Assembly (NCBI GenBank): GCA_023144115.1
Contig: JAGLGH010000232.1
Location: forward strand, 1 to 6,850
Origin: Nanobdellota archaeon
GTDB taxonomy: Archaea > Nanobdellota > Nanobdellia > Woesearchaeales > JAGLGH01
Reading direction: 5' to 3'
DNA length: 6,850 nt
In this document: in pieces, positions 1 through 5,957 of the stretch
Position numbering within the stretch: position 1 is the first letter of the stretch
Layout: every line of letters starts with the position of its first letter
Notes under the pieces: generated by a model
Database searches by the model: none
Told to the model about the DNA's origin: nothing
What the model saw: the letters and a program-made list of their open reading frames with translations, nothing else
Position numbers and translations under genes: made by a program

Positions 1-656
1 TTTATTGCAATTGGTTCTTTTGACCATTGGATAAAAATACATATATCTCCATAAAGTATGGTTGTAGTAGGATTAGTGTATTTATCATCCACAAATTTAT
101 ATGTTAATAAATCTCTTTTCTCCAGCTTAGATTCAAACCTTCTTGGGAATATTGCTCTCTGTTTAATTCCTAAAGCGATTCTATTTTTATGCCACAATTC
201 AAAATATGATCCAAAAACTCTTTTGAATTGTAATTCAGAAGCAAATAAGGCTATTTGTTTTTTCGCTTCTAATATTTCCTCAAATATCATTCTTAAACCT
301 TTTTTCCCAACAAAAACGTTAGCTTCAAGAGTCGGCTTATCTTGATTCACACTCAGTTTATTGATTTCTTTAAGAATTTGGTTCTTAGTTTTGACTATTT
401 CTTCTTCTCTCTCTTTGACTAAAGAAATAAGCGATTCTGGCTTCTTTGCTTCAAACCATTTGATGTTATTTTTAATTATGAATGAAATTACCCCTTTAGC
501 GATTAATCGGTCTAAAGCCTCATATACATTAGTCCTGTTAATTTCGGTCTCAGCACTAATCTTTTTTGGATAACTGCTTCCTGATTCAATCAAGTGTAAA
601 TATATCTTTATTTCTGATGGACTAAATCCCAGTTTGGATAAATTTTCTTCGAGCAT
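1..656 (-). CDS. TrmB-family transcriptional regulator, C-terminus cut off by window edge
   Basis: Reading from ATG at 656 towards 1, the frame stays open for 218 codons and leaves the window. An in-frame stop lies 15 bases upstream of the ATG, so the start is well fixed. Residues 1-72 form a winged helix: the opening MLEENLSKLGFSPSEIKIY and the recognition-helix region NRTNVYEALDRLIAKG (about 40-55) are classic for TrmB-like archaeal regulators. Residues about 74-104 are a charged coiled-coil linker (KEREEEIVKTKNQILKEI), used for dimerisation in this family. Residues 109-218 look like the family's middle domain (NVFVGKKGLRMIFEEIL; ILYGDICIFIQWSKEPIAI). Short TrmB-like proteins end soon after this motif, so perhaps 30 residues are missing; a long C-terminal sugar-binding domain cannot be excluded. 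The ligand is unknown. A TATA-like box 25 bases upstream of the ATG predicts a leaderless mRNA. The first 18 codons and promoter are duplicated at 1447-1573. Confidence 0.9.
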   Translation of the reverse strand, partial: MLEENLSKLGFSPSEIKIYLHLIESGSSYPKKISAETEINRTNVYEALDRLIAKGVISFIIKNNIKWFEAKKPESLISLVKEREEEIVKTKNQILKEINKLSVNQDKPTLEANVFVGKKGLRMIFEEILEAKKQIALFASELQFKRVFGSYFELWHKNRIALGIKQRAIFPRRFESKLEKRDLLTYKFVDDKYTNPTTTILYGDICIFIQWSKEPIAI

Positions 657-677
657 AAAATTAGAATATGTCTATTC

Positions 678-685
678 TTTATAAT
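678..685 (-). promoter_or_regulatory. TATA box of the TrmB-like regulator
   Basis: On the minus strand this reads ATTATAAA. Its centre is about 25 bases before the A of the regulator's ATG (656), the usual distance from archaeal TATA box to transcription start, so the mRNA is predicted to start at or within a base or two of the ATG. No Shine-Dalgarno sequence lies in between, consistent with leaderless translation. The equivalent box is kept in the duplicate (1523-1530). Confidence 0.65.
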
Positions 686-710
686 TGTTGTGGTGTGGAG
701 GGACAACTAT
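684..710. promoter_or_regulatory. Operator-like inverted repeat, site 1 (divergent promoter)
   Basis: ATTGTTGT (684-691) and ACAACTAT (703-710) are an inverted pair matching at 7 of 8 positions, separated by 11 bases. The same half-sites at the same 19-base start-to-start spacing recur at 1529-1555, although the 11-base spacer between them differs at most positions. The site lies exactly between the leftward TATA box (678-685) and the rightward one (713-720), touching both. A protein bound here could block TFB/TBP access on both sides. The obvious candidate ligand is the adjacent TrmB-like regulator (inference). Confidence 0.6.
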
Positions 711-712
711 AG

Positions 713-720
713 TTTATAAT
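713..720 (+). promoter_or_regulatory. TATA box of the 198-residue protein gene
   Basis: TTTATAAT centred about 34 bases upstream of ATG 751; transcription would begin near 742, giving a very short leader. The box lies three bases right of the operator-like repeat, where TFB would contact the BRE, so operator occupancy should interfere with it. Confidence 0.5.
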
Positions 721-750
721 TACAAATGTATTCTTTCATAAATAGTTAAA

Positions 751-1347
751 ATGATTCTCTTTGATGATAAGTATGCTGAAATACATACAAAAATACAGGA
801 AAATTCAGAATTAGTTAGAAATATTTATGAGATTGCAGAAAAAAAAGGATTGAGAACAAAGGGTGCAGTGGTGGATATTGAAACTGGAACAAAGAGGCCA
901 AGAAAAGTATATTTTCCTTGCGGTAAGATTGAGGATATTTATTTGGGATTAGATTTAATTAACAACCATGTAAGATTTTCTTTTTACGTGATATTAGCAA
1001 ACATGAGGTTAATTTATGAGAAATCAAAAGGAAAAGCAGATCTATCAAGAGTTTATGCTTTATTAGATGATGAATTAGGTATTGTGAGTGAAGATATGTC
1101 CTCTGGGGGACTAGATTATGTGGATGATGGAAGTAACATCCTGGATCCAGTTCTAAATTTATTGTATGTAGATGATTTTGGATCTTATAATGCCACATTT
1201 GAGATTCGTAAAACAGGAGAACCAACAAGAAGGCCCATTGTAGATTTGGATCATCTTGAACTAAAAAAAGAATATTCTGAACAGTGGCTAAAATATGGTA
1301 GCCAATATATGGATGATAATAAAATATTCAGGATACATAAAAGATAG
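751..1347 (+). CDS. Unrecognised 198-residue soluble protein
   Basis: I do not recognise this family. The protein starts MILFDDKYAEIHTKIQEN and ends KIFRIHKR. It has no signal peptide and no convincing membrane segment; the most hydrophobic part is FSFYVILANMRLIY (about 76-89). Residues 5-34 look helical. Residues 39-56 look like beta strands with a basic turn (TGTKRPRKVYFP). Residues 104-142 are acidic (DDELGIVSEDM, DYVDDG, YVDDFG). There is a single cysteine at 57. No Shine-Dalgarno precedes ATG 751, while a TATA box at 713-720 supports this start. It is divergent from the TrmB-like regulator and shares its operator-like repeat, so it is a likely regulon member. It is also enclosed by the 127-bp direct repeats, which suggests it arrived by insertion or local duplication. 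Confidence 0.75.
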   Translation: MILFDDKYAEIHTKIQENSELVRNIYEIAEKKGLRTKGAVVDIETGTKRPRKVYFPCGKIEDIYLGLDLINNHVRFSFYVILANMRLIYEKSKGKADLSRVYALLDDELGIVSEDMSSGGLDYVDDGSNILDPVLNLLYVDDFGSYNATFEIRKTGEPTRRPIVDLDHLELKKEYSEQWLKYGSQYMDDNKIFRIHKR

Positions 1348-1421
1348 TTTTGATTAATGGGAATAAACACAATCAGTTATATCAAGAAACAAAAATGGAT
1401 TGAATCGTTCTGTAATACTTA

Positions 1422-1435
1422 TTATAGTACTATAA
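1422..1435. repeat. 14-bp perfect palindrome
   Basis: TTATAGTACTATAA lies in the gap between the 198-residue gene and repeat copy B. It is AT-rich and would form only a weak hairpin. It could be a protein-binding site or chance in AT-rich DNA. The rest of the 1348-1446 gap shows only a short TTTT just after the stop codon at 1347, a weak candidate terminator. Confidence 0.35.
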
Positions 1436-1501
1436 ATTATTTAACAATATCTTTATTTCTGAGGGACTAAATCCCAGTTTGGATAAATTTTCTTCGAGCA
1501 T
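1430..1501 (-). pseudogene. Remnant of a second TrmB-like regulator (first 18 codons)
   Basis: From ATG at 1501, 18 codons encode exactly the same peptide as the intact regulator at 656 (MLEENLSKLGFSPSEIKI), with one synonymous difference. Homology then stops abruptly; five unrelated codons (LLNNL) follow before a TAG at 1430-1432. The winged helix is therefore truncated before its recognition helix, and the product cannot be a working DNA-binding protein. Its TATA box (1523-1530) is preserved, so the fragment may still be transcribed. It is either the end of a duplicated control region or what remains of a full paralogue. Confidence 0.85.
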
Positions 1502-1528
1502 AAGATTAGAATGTACCAATTATTTATA

Positions 1529-1555
1529 ATTGTTGTGGTTTTAGACAACAACTAG
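1529..1555. promoter_or_regulatory. Operator-like inverted repeat, site 2 (sulfotransferase operon)
   Basis: ATTGTTGT (1529-1536), 11 bases, then ACAACTAG (1548-1555): the same half-sites and spacing as site 1. Because the spacer here contains an extra ACAAC, there is also a perfect TTGTTGT-N8-ACAACAA pair (1530-1551). Half-sites are conserved between the copies while the spacer changed at most positions, as expected for a protein-binding site under selection. It abuts the TATA box at 1558-1565. Confidence 0.62.
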
Positions 1556-1557
1556 GA

Positions 1558-1565
1558 TATATAAT
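1558..1565 (+). promoter_or_regulatory. TATA box of the sulfotransferase operon
   Basis: TATATAAT, centred 30 bases before ATG 1592 but only about 9 bases before ATG 1571. An archaeal TATA box starts transcription about 25 bases downstream, near 1587, which is past 1571. This argues that 1592 is the true start codon. Confidence 0.6.
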
Positions 1566-1591
1566 CTATAATGAATTACCATTGCATAATT

Positions 1592-2389
1592 ATGAATGAA
1601 TTTGACCCAGAATGCAGAATAGAAAAACCAATCTTTATTTTTGGTTGTTGTAATAGCGGAACAACGATACTATGGGAAACATTAAAATCACATAAAGACA
1701 TTGTTGGACCAGATATTGAAGGTCAGGATTTAGAAGGATTGCCAAATTCAATGAGACACCATTTAGGTAAATCCACTTTCAGACTTTGGGCCCATCCTAA
1801 ATTTAAGCTATGTTATCATAAAACTGAAAAAGATTATAATGAAGATGAGAGACAAGCAATCATAAGAATATATCAAAAGTATCAGGAACCAAAAAAAAGG
1901 TTTATCACAAAAAGCCCAGCAGATACATTAAGGGCAAGGTTAATTCAATCATATTTCCCAGATTCTTATTTTATTGCTATCGTAAGAAACGGATATGCTG
2001 TTTCCGAAGGGATTATCAGAAAAAGAAAATTAGATCCAGATAGACCCCAGTTTGAAGGTTTGTATACAACAATAGACGAAGCTGCTGAGCAATGGTTTAG
2101 AGCAAATACTATAATAACATTACATGAAAAATTTCTACAGAGATATAAGATTATTAGGTATGAAGATTTGATAGAAAACCCTAAGGATACTCTTTTGTCT
2201 GTTCTTGAATTCTGTGATTTAGATCTGACTGATTTTTCTATCCCTTCATTTGATAATACCCTAAACCAGCAGCAGATCTCAAGATTATCAGGCTATGAAA
2301 TTGAAACAGTAACAAGAATAGCGCAATTAATGCTTTTTCATTATGAGTATGAAATTCTAGAAAAAGATCTGAAATGGAGTGATGTTTAG
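1592..2389 (+). CDS. PAPS-dependent sulfotransferase family protein
   Basis: A 265-residue protein with the hallmarks of sulfotransferases that move sulfate from PAPS to a hydroxyl or amine. Near the N-terminus PIFIFGCCNSGTT (13-25) is the 5'-phosphosulfate-binding P-loop. KSPADTLRARLIQSYFPDS (107-125) leads into FIAIVRNGYAVSEG (127-140), the 3'-phosphate-binding block with Arg132 and Ser138. RYEDLIENP (189-197) is the conserved late motif. The length is normal for a bacterial or archaeal type. It has no signal peptide or membrane segment, so it acts in the cytoplasm. The frame extends back to ATG 1571, but the TATA box position makes 1592 the better start and puts the P-loop close to the N-terminus as usual. 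It is the first gene of a three-gene operon. The acceptor (glycan, lipid or small metabolite) cannot be read from the sequence. Confidence 0.85.
   Translation: MNEFDPECRIEKPIFIFGCCNSGTTILWETLKSHKDIVGPDIEGQDLEGLPNSMRHHLGKSTFRLWAHPKFKLCYHKTEKDYNEDERQAIIRIYQKYQEPKKRFITKSPADTLRARLIQSYFPDSYFIAIVRNGYAVSEGIIRKRKLDPDRPQFEGLYTTIDEAAEQWFRANTIITLHEKFLQRYKIIRYEDLIENPKDTLLSVLEFCDLDLTDFSIPSFDNTLNQQQISRLSGYEIETVTRIAQLMLFHYEYEILEKDLKWSDV
2376..2383 (+). promoter_or_regulatory. Shine-Dalgarno of the aldo/keto reductase gene
   Basis: GGAGTGAT, close to the archaeal consensus GGAGGTGAT, lies inside the end of the sulfotransferase gene with 7 bases to ATG 2391. It decides between the possible starts GTG 2379, ATG 2382 and ATG 2391 in favour of the last. 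It also fits the pattern that internal operon genes use a ribosome site while first genes do not. Confidence 0.6.
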
Positions 2390-2390
2390 A

Positions 2391-3365
2391 ATGGAAACAA
2401 GAATCTTTGGCAAAACTGGAAAAGAGGTTTATATTTTAGGATTAGGCACTTATGGGCATGGAGAAGCCTATGGTGGAATAGGCAGGAAAAATTCAATAAG
2501 TGTAATGAATAAAGTGATAGAACAAATTCCTAATAACGCATTCTTTCTTATTGATACAGCACCAAGATACTATTCTGGCAAAGTCGAAGAATGGATTGGA
2601 GAATTTATTAAAGAATCTGGAAGGGAAAATATTCTAATTGCAACTAAAGGAGGCAGACATATTGAGCAAGATAGAATTAATGAAAAGGATTTTAGTCCCT
2701 ATTTTCTTAGACAAGATTTAGAGAATAGCCTCAAAAGGCAGGATGTCAATAAATATTTCCTTTATCAGCTTCATAATCCTGATCTGCAAATTATAAAAGA
2801 CGGCAAAGTATTTGATTTACTTGAATCATTTAGAGATAAAGGTAAAATAGAATGGTATGGCATTTCTATAAATAATCCTGAGGAAGGTATTGCTGCTATT
2901 GAATATTGCGAAAATAAAGGTCTGGATGGTCTTGCTGCAATACAGGTAATCTATAATATTTTACAAAAAAATGGTCTTGAGACTCTTTTTCAATCAGCGC
3001 ACAAACATGAAATAGCAATAATTGCAAGAGAACCGCTTTTGAGAGGATTTTTAACAGATAAATATTCTAAATATACTAAATTTGAAAATTGTCCTGAAGC
3101 AGTAAAAAAGGAGATTAAGCTTTATGGCAAGAATCAGATTCTATCAAAAGTAAACAAACTAAAAAAAGTATTAAGCAATTATGATATTAAACCTATGAAT
3201 CAACTTGCTATAAAGTTTGCAATTTCTAATCCATATGTTACTCTTGCTATACCAGGAATCAATCGGTCTGAATATATTCAATCTGATTTGGATTCCCCTC
3301 ATCTAAAAATACATCAAAGCCTTCTCAAAGAAATTGAAAATATTTCTGACCTAGAAAAATGTTAG
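2391..3365 (+). CDS. Aldo/keto reductase
   Basis: A 324-residue NAD(P)H-dependent reductase of the aldo/keto reductase superfamily (TIM barrel). METRIFGKTGKEVYILGLGTYG is the usual opening. The catalytic tetrad is complete: Asp55 and Tyr60 in LIDTAPRYYSGKVEEWIGE, Lys86 in ILIATKGG, and His128 in YFLYQLHNPD. AIPGINRSEYIQ near the C-terminus is the nucleotide-phosphate-binding loop. Length is typical of the bacterial aryl-alcohol-dehydrogenase-like group. The start is one base after the sulfotransferase stop, with a Shine-Dalgarno inside that gene; the frame could extend to GTG 2379, but the family's N-terminus begins at 2391. It overlaps the next gene by 7 bases, so the three are translationally coupled. 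The substrate is unknown; in context it probably reduces an aldehyde or ketone, perhaps of a sugar, in the same pathway. Confidence 0.9.
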   Translation: METRIFGKTGKEVYILGLGTYGHGEAYGGIGRKNSISVMNKVIEQIPNNAFFLIDTAPRYYSGKVEEWIGEFIKESGRENILIATKGGRHIEQDRINEKDFSPYFLRQDLENSLKRQDVNKYFLYQLHNPDLQIIKDGKVFDLLESFRDKGKIEWYGISINNPEEGIAAIEYCENKGLDGLAAIQVIYNILQKNGLETLFQSAHKHEIAIIAREPLLRGFLTDKYSKYTKFENCPEAVKKEIKLYGKNQILSKVNKLKKVLSNYDIKPMNQLAIKFAISNPYVTLAIPGINRSEYIQSDLDSPHLKIHQSLLKEIENISDLEKC

Positions 3366-4639
3366 AGATTCAACTGATTCAACCAGAGAAAAGTCCAGGA
3401 TACACAAACAATTCAAGAACTGGATGTTATGTACCTCTTGGTTTATTATCTATTGCAACTTATTCTCAACAACAATTCCCTAACGCAAATATTGAAGTTT
3501 TAGATGGAGAATTGCTGACAAATCAAGAAATAATCACACGATTAAAACAAAATGCAGTAATAGGAATTGATACCAAAACACCTAATTATGTTTCTGCTCT
3601 TGAAATTGCAAAAGCAGCAAAACATAGAGATTGCCAGGTTATTGTTGGAGGAGTTTATGCATCAGCAATACCTAAAGAAATCATGTCCTATAGGCAAGAT
3701 ATTATAGACCATGTTGTTGTCGGATTTGGTGAAAAACCATTTGTTGATATAATCAAAGGTCAGAAAGATAGAATAATACATAATCCAGAACCAAGTTTTG
3801 ATGAATTGCCAATACCAGACAGAAGTTTTGTTGATTTTGAAAAGTATGTTCTGAATTTTCAACAAAACCACAGCACCTGGAACTATCGGGGAACAAATAT
3901 TTTTACTCATATGGGTTGCAAGTACAGATGCTTATTTTGTTCGCGATCAGGACCAAAGAAAGTCAGATTTAAGAATCCTCATAAGGTATGGCAAGAAGTA
4001 AAAAACCTTGTTGAAAATTATGATATAGGTTATATTATTGATTTTAGCGATACAATTACACAAGATATGATTGCTTTAAAAAGGCTAGTTGATTCAAAAC
4101 CAGATGAGCTAAACCCTCTTTTTCATATATTTTCCACTGCAGAAGGAATTAATCAAGAAAGTATTGAATTATTTAGAAAACTAAATGTCAAGCATGTTTT
4201 TATTGGTGTTGAAACTGGAGATTATAAGCTTGCCAGTAAGATCTCAAAAGGTGCTTCTTTTTCTCCCAGAAGAACATTAGAAGCAATTACTTTATTATCA
4301 GATGAAAGGATAGGAATTACTCCTTCTTTTGTACTAGGATTACCTGGGGAGGATAAAGAATCTTTAGAGACAACTTATAAATTTGCTAAAGAAATAAAGA
4401 ATTTATCAGGTTTTGAAGAAGTATTTTGTTCTGCACTTATTCCATTTCCAGGGTCAAGGGCATTTGATTTGCTTATGAAAAAAACAGAAAAACCAAATAC
4501 AGACATATTTGACCCAGAAAAAACAAAACAAAGATGGATTGAACAATTTTGTGATGTTGATTATAAGACAATAAATTCCTATGTTGATAAAATTTTAGCT
4601 TTAGGAAAATATACTATAACAATTAGAAGACATAATTAG
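3359..4639 (+). CDS. B12-binding-type radical SAM protein
   Basis: A 426-residue protein of the cobalamin-binding radical SAM architecture. Residues 1-140 form a Rossmann-like B12-binding-type domain (VPLGLLSIATY, EVLDGELL, QVIVGGVYASA, VVVGFGEKPF). The linker has the family's DELPIPDRSFVDFEKY. The radical SAM domain starts at TNIFTHMGCKYRCLFC, with the [4Fe-4S] cysteines Cys187, Cys191 and Cys194 (CxxxCxxC), followed by FIGVETGD and PSFVLGLPGEDKES. Members methylate unactivated carbons or do ring and other rearrangements; the substrate here is not apparent. The usual DxHxxG cobalamin motif is absent, as in many relatives, and the common His of the GGxHAS motif is Tyr100, so cobalamin may be bound without a protein ligand or not at all. 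The ATG overlaps the reductase stop; I see no Shine-Dalgarno. It is the last gene of the operon. Confidence 0.88.
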   Translation: MLEIQLIQPEKSPGYTNNSRTGCYVPLGLLSIATYSQQQFPNANIEVLDGELLTNQEIITRLKQNAVIGIDTKTPNYVSALEIAKAAKHRDCQVIVGGVYASAIPKEIMSYRQDIIDHVVVGFGEKPFVDIIKGQKDRIIHNPEPSFDELPIPDRSFVDFEKYVLNFQQNHSTWNYRGTNIFTHMGCKYRCLFCSRSGPKKVRFKNPHKVWQEVKNLVENYDIGYIIDFSDTITQDMIALKRLVDSKPDELNPLFHIFSTAEGINQESIELFRKLNVKHVFIGVETGDYKLASKISKGASFSPRRTLEAITLLSDERIGITPSFVLGLPGEDKESLETTYKFAKEIKNLSGFEEVFCSALIPFPGSRAFDLLMKKTEKPNTDIFDPEKTKQRWIEQFCDVDYKTINSYVDKILALGKYTITIRRHN

Positions 4640-4662
4640 ATAGATAAGCATAAGTAATCCCA

Positions 4663-4668
4663 TTTTTT
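4663..4668 (+). terminator. Oligo-T terminator of the sulfotransferase operon
   Basis: TTTTTT starts 24 bases after the radical SAM stop codon. Archaeal termination needs only a T-tract in the coding strand. The tract overlaps the stop codon of the convergent hydrolase gene, so the two units meet almost end to end. Confidence 0.5.
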
Positions 4669-5380
4669 ATTTAATCCAGGTTAGAGTTTCATTGAACAAT
4701 TTTTGTTCAGTACCTTCTTCAATAAACCCATGTGTAGCGCCTTCTACAATCACAGATTCATTTTTTACCTTGATTTTGTCTAAGAAAGGTTTCCATAATT
4801 GATATTTGTTATAGTTTCCTGCAAAAATAAATTTACATGGAACTGTTATCCTATTAACTAATCTATCCGGAGTTAAGGATTTCCATTCTTCTACCATCTG
4901 TTTTCTAATAATTATATCCATACGCCAATTAAGAATATACTTGTCTAACTCAGGATTATAGACCCCTCCCTTTTCCTTAATATCATTAAATCCAGCTGTC
5001 GGATCCCAAAGAACAATCTTTGATATATCAGATAAATCCGTACTTAAAATTACAAGCGCACCTAGACTATGACTAATTAATATCAGATTCTCATATCTAT
5101 TCTTAAAAAAATCTATAATTAATTTTAAATCTTCTGAATGCGTAGTGATTGAACATTCAATTAATCTTCTGGCATTAGGATTTTTTGAATAAAGGTCAAA
5201 TCTAAATGTGTCAAAATTTCTTTTTGTAAAAAATGGAACTGCATTAAAATAATGATGCTCATCCTGAGTACCTGTCAGACCATGAACAAAAATTAGCAAG
5301 GTTTGACTTTTTTGTTCAGAATTTAAAGTACCATAAATAATATGATTATCCTTTGTTTTCAGTTGGATTTCTTTTTGCAT
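4667..5380 (-). CDS. Alpha/beta hydrolase, esterase/thioesterase-like
   Basis: A 237-residue cytoplasmic alpha/beta hydrolase. TLLIFVHGLTGTQDEH (27-42) is the oxyanion-hole strand, NFDTFRFDLYSKN (55-67) the next strand, LILISHSLGAL (99-109) the nucleophile elbow with Ser105, and VEGATHGFIEEG (212-223) the catalytic His217. The elbow is SHSLG rather than the commonest GxSxG. At the place where the acid usually follows strand 7, the sequence is FIFAGNYNKYQ, giving Asn191 instead of Asp. Asp126 (VLWDPTAGF), after strand 6, is a possible substitute, as in some members of the fold. The natural ester or thioester is unknown. It is convergent with the sulfotransferase operon and has its own TATA-like box, so it need not belong to that pathway. 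ATG 5380 fits both the TATA distance and the short N-terminal strand. Confidence 0.83.
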   Translation of the reverse strand: MQKEIQLKTKDNHIIYGTLNSEQKSQTLLIFVHGLTGTQDEHHYFNAVPFFTKRNFDTFRFDLYSKNPNARRLIECSITTHSEDLKLIIDFFKNRYENLILISHSLGALVILSTDLSDISKIVLWDPTAGFNDIKEKGGVYNPELDKYILNWRMDIIIRKQMVEEWKSLTPDRLVNRITVPCKFIFAGNYNKYQLWKPFLDKIKVKNESVIVEGATHGFIEEGTEQKLFNETLTWIK

Positions 5381-5401
5381 AAAAATGACTATTTCTTATT
5401 G

Positions 5402-5409
5402 ATTTAAAT
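5402..5409 (-). promoter_or_regulatory. TATA-like box of the hydrolase gene
   Basis: ATTTAAAT centred 25 bases upstream of ATG 5380, with no Shine-Dalgarno between them: another leaderless-type promoter. The motif is palindromic, so its direction is inferred from the gene. Confidence 0.5.
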
Positions 5410-5428
5410 AATTTGCTTTAATATGTTT

Positions 5429-5435
5429 AAAAAAA
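5429..5435 (-). terminator. Oligo-T terminator after the 153-residue protein gene
   Basis: Seven A on the plus strand give T7 on the minus strand, 36 bases after the stop codon at 5472-5474 and just before the hydrolase promoter. This separates the hydrolase from the two genes upstream. Confidence 0.45.
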
Positions 5436-5471
5436 GAGAGATTAAGATAGAAAACTGAGACTCCTACAATA

Positions 5472-5933
5472 TCATCTAACATAAAACTCCTGCAAATTAA
5501 GTTTTGCTCTGGTTTCATTTCTCCATTCTTCATGTTTGTCAGGATTATAGTGTGAAGAATATGATTGTTGGGCTTTTTCCTCTAAATTAGTCACTATTCT
5601 CTGGGCATCTAACTCATTTAAATTTAGAGCCAATTTTAATACCCTTTCCTCTCCTGCTGGTTCAAATGCTTGATCTGATGATGAATAAGGATTAATCAAA
5701 TCTCCTGTAGCAAGGTCAACATAAACTGAATAATATCCATTATTAATGCTTCCCTCTAAAGCCCAAAAACCATGATTATATGCTCTTGAATAATTATCTT
5801 TAAATCCAGTTCTTCCATCAGCCTCTAAAGCCAATAAAGGTACTTTTTGCCAAAGTTCTTTCTGTGATGTTGAATAAGTTCGTATATTTTCTATAACTTT
5901 TCCCACATTTTTAATCATTTTTGCTGAATCCAT
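5472..5933 (-). CDS. Unrecognised 153-residue soluble protein
   Basis: I do not recognise this family. The N-terminal third (MDSAKMIKNVGKVIENIR) is helical. The centre is rich in Tyr, Gly and Asn (DNYSRAYNHGFWALEG; NNGYYSVYVDLATGDLINPY, about 66-85) and looks like a small beta domain. The last 50 residues are helical and charged (NLEEKAQQSYSSHYNPDKHEEWRNETRAK). There is no signal peptide, membrane segment, zinc cluster or known catalytic motif. The gene lies 24 bases downstream of the 159-residue protein gene, so they may be co-transcribed, but a TATA box overlapping that gene's stop codon sits 28 bases before this ATG and suggests an independent leaderless transcript. GGAAGTGG lies only two bases before the ATG, too close to act as a normal ribosome site. 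Confidence 0.72.
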   Translation of the reverse strand: MDSAKMIKNVGKVIENIRTYSTSQKELWQKVPLLALEADGRTGFKDNYSRAYNHGFWALEGSINNGYYSVYVDLATGDLINPYSSSDQAFEPAGEERVLKLALNLNELDAQRIVTNLEEKAQQSYSSHYNPDKHEEWRNETRAKLNLQEFYVR

Positions 5934-5957
5934 GCCACTTCCAAAAACAAGGGTGAC

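Larger units (their letters stand above)
602..728. repeat. 127-bp direct repeat, copy A (functional regulator start and promoter)
   Basis: This segment aligns without gaps to 1447-1573 at a constant offset of 845 bases. I count 22 mismatches in 127 positions (about 83% identity). The 59 bases covering the regulator's first 18 codons and start region (602-660) differ at only two places, one of them a synonymous change in Pro13. Most differences fall in the promoter and the operator spacer. It holds the regulator's first codons, its TATA box, the operator-like inverted repeat, the rightward TATA box and an ATG at 726 that leads to only seven codons. Confidence 0.93.
1447..1573. repeat. 127-bp direct repeat, copy B (in front of the sulfotransferase operon)
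   Basis: Gap-free match to 602-728. It carries the remnant regulator start on the minus strand, a leftward TATA box, the operator-like inverted repeat and the rightward TATA box that drives the downstream operon. The match ends at the ATG at 1571, which corresponds to the non-productive ATG at 726 of copy A. Confidence 0.93.

Noticed and set aside
58..573. Two plus-strand open frames (58-345 and 361-573)
   Set aside because: They lie antisense to the well-supported TrmB-like regulator and translate to low-complexity Leu/Ser-rich sequence without start signals.
726..749. Seven-codon frame MYSFINS from the ATG at the end of repeat copy A
   Set aside because: It lies upstream of the predicted transcription start (about 742) and is too short; it is only the duplicate of ATG 1571.
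959..1228. Minus-strand open frame inside the 198-residue gene
   Set aside because: Its His/Leu-rich translation looks like a shadow of the plus-strand gene, which has better composition and a promoter.
602..1573. Insertion sequence or integron-like element flanked by 127-bp direct repeats
   Set aside because: The repeats contain a regulator's start codons and promoter, not transposon ends. There is no transposase or integrase and no target-site duplication, so a local duplication fits better.
3662..3910. Minus-strand open frame inside the radical SAM gene
   Set aside because: It is antisense to conserved radical SAM motifs and has no promoter or recognisable protein features.
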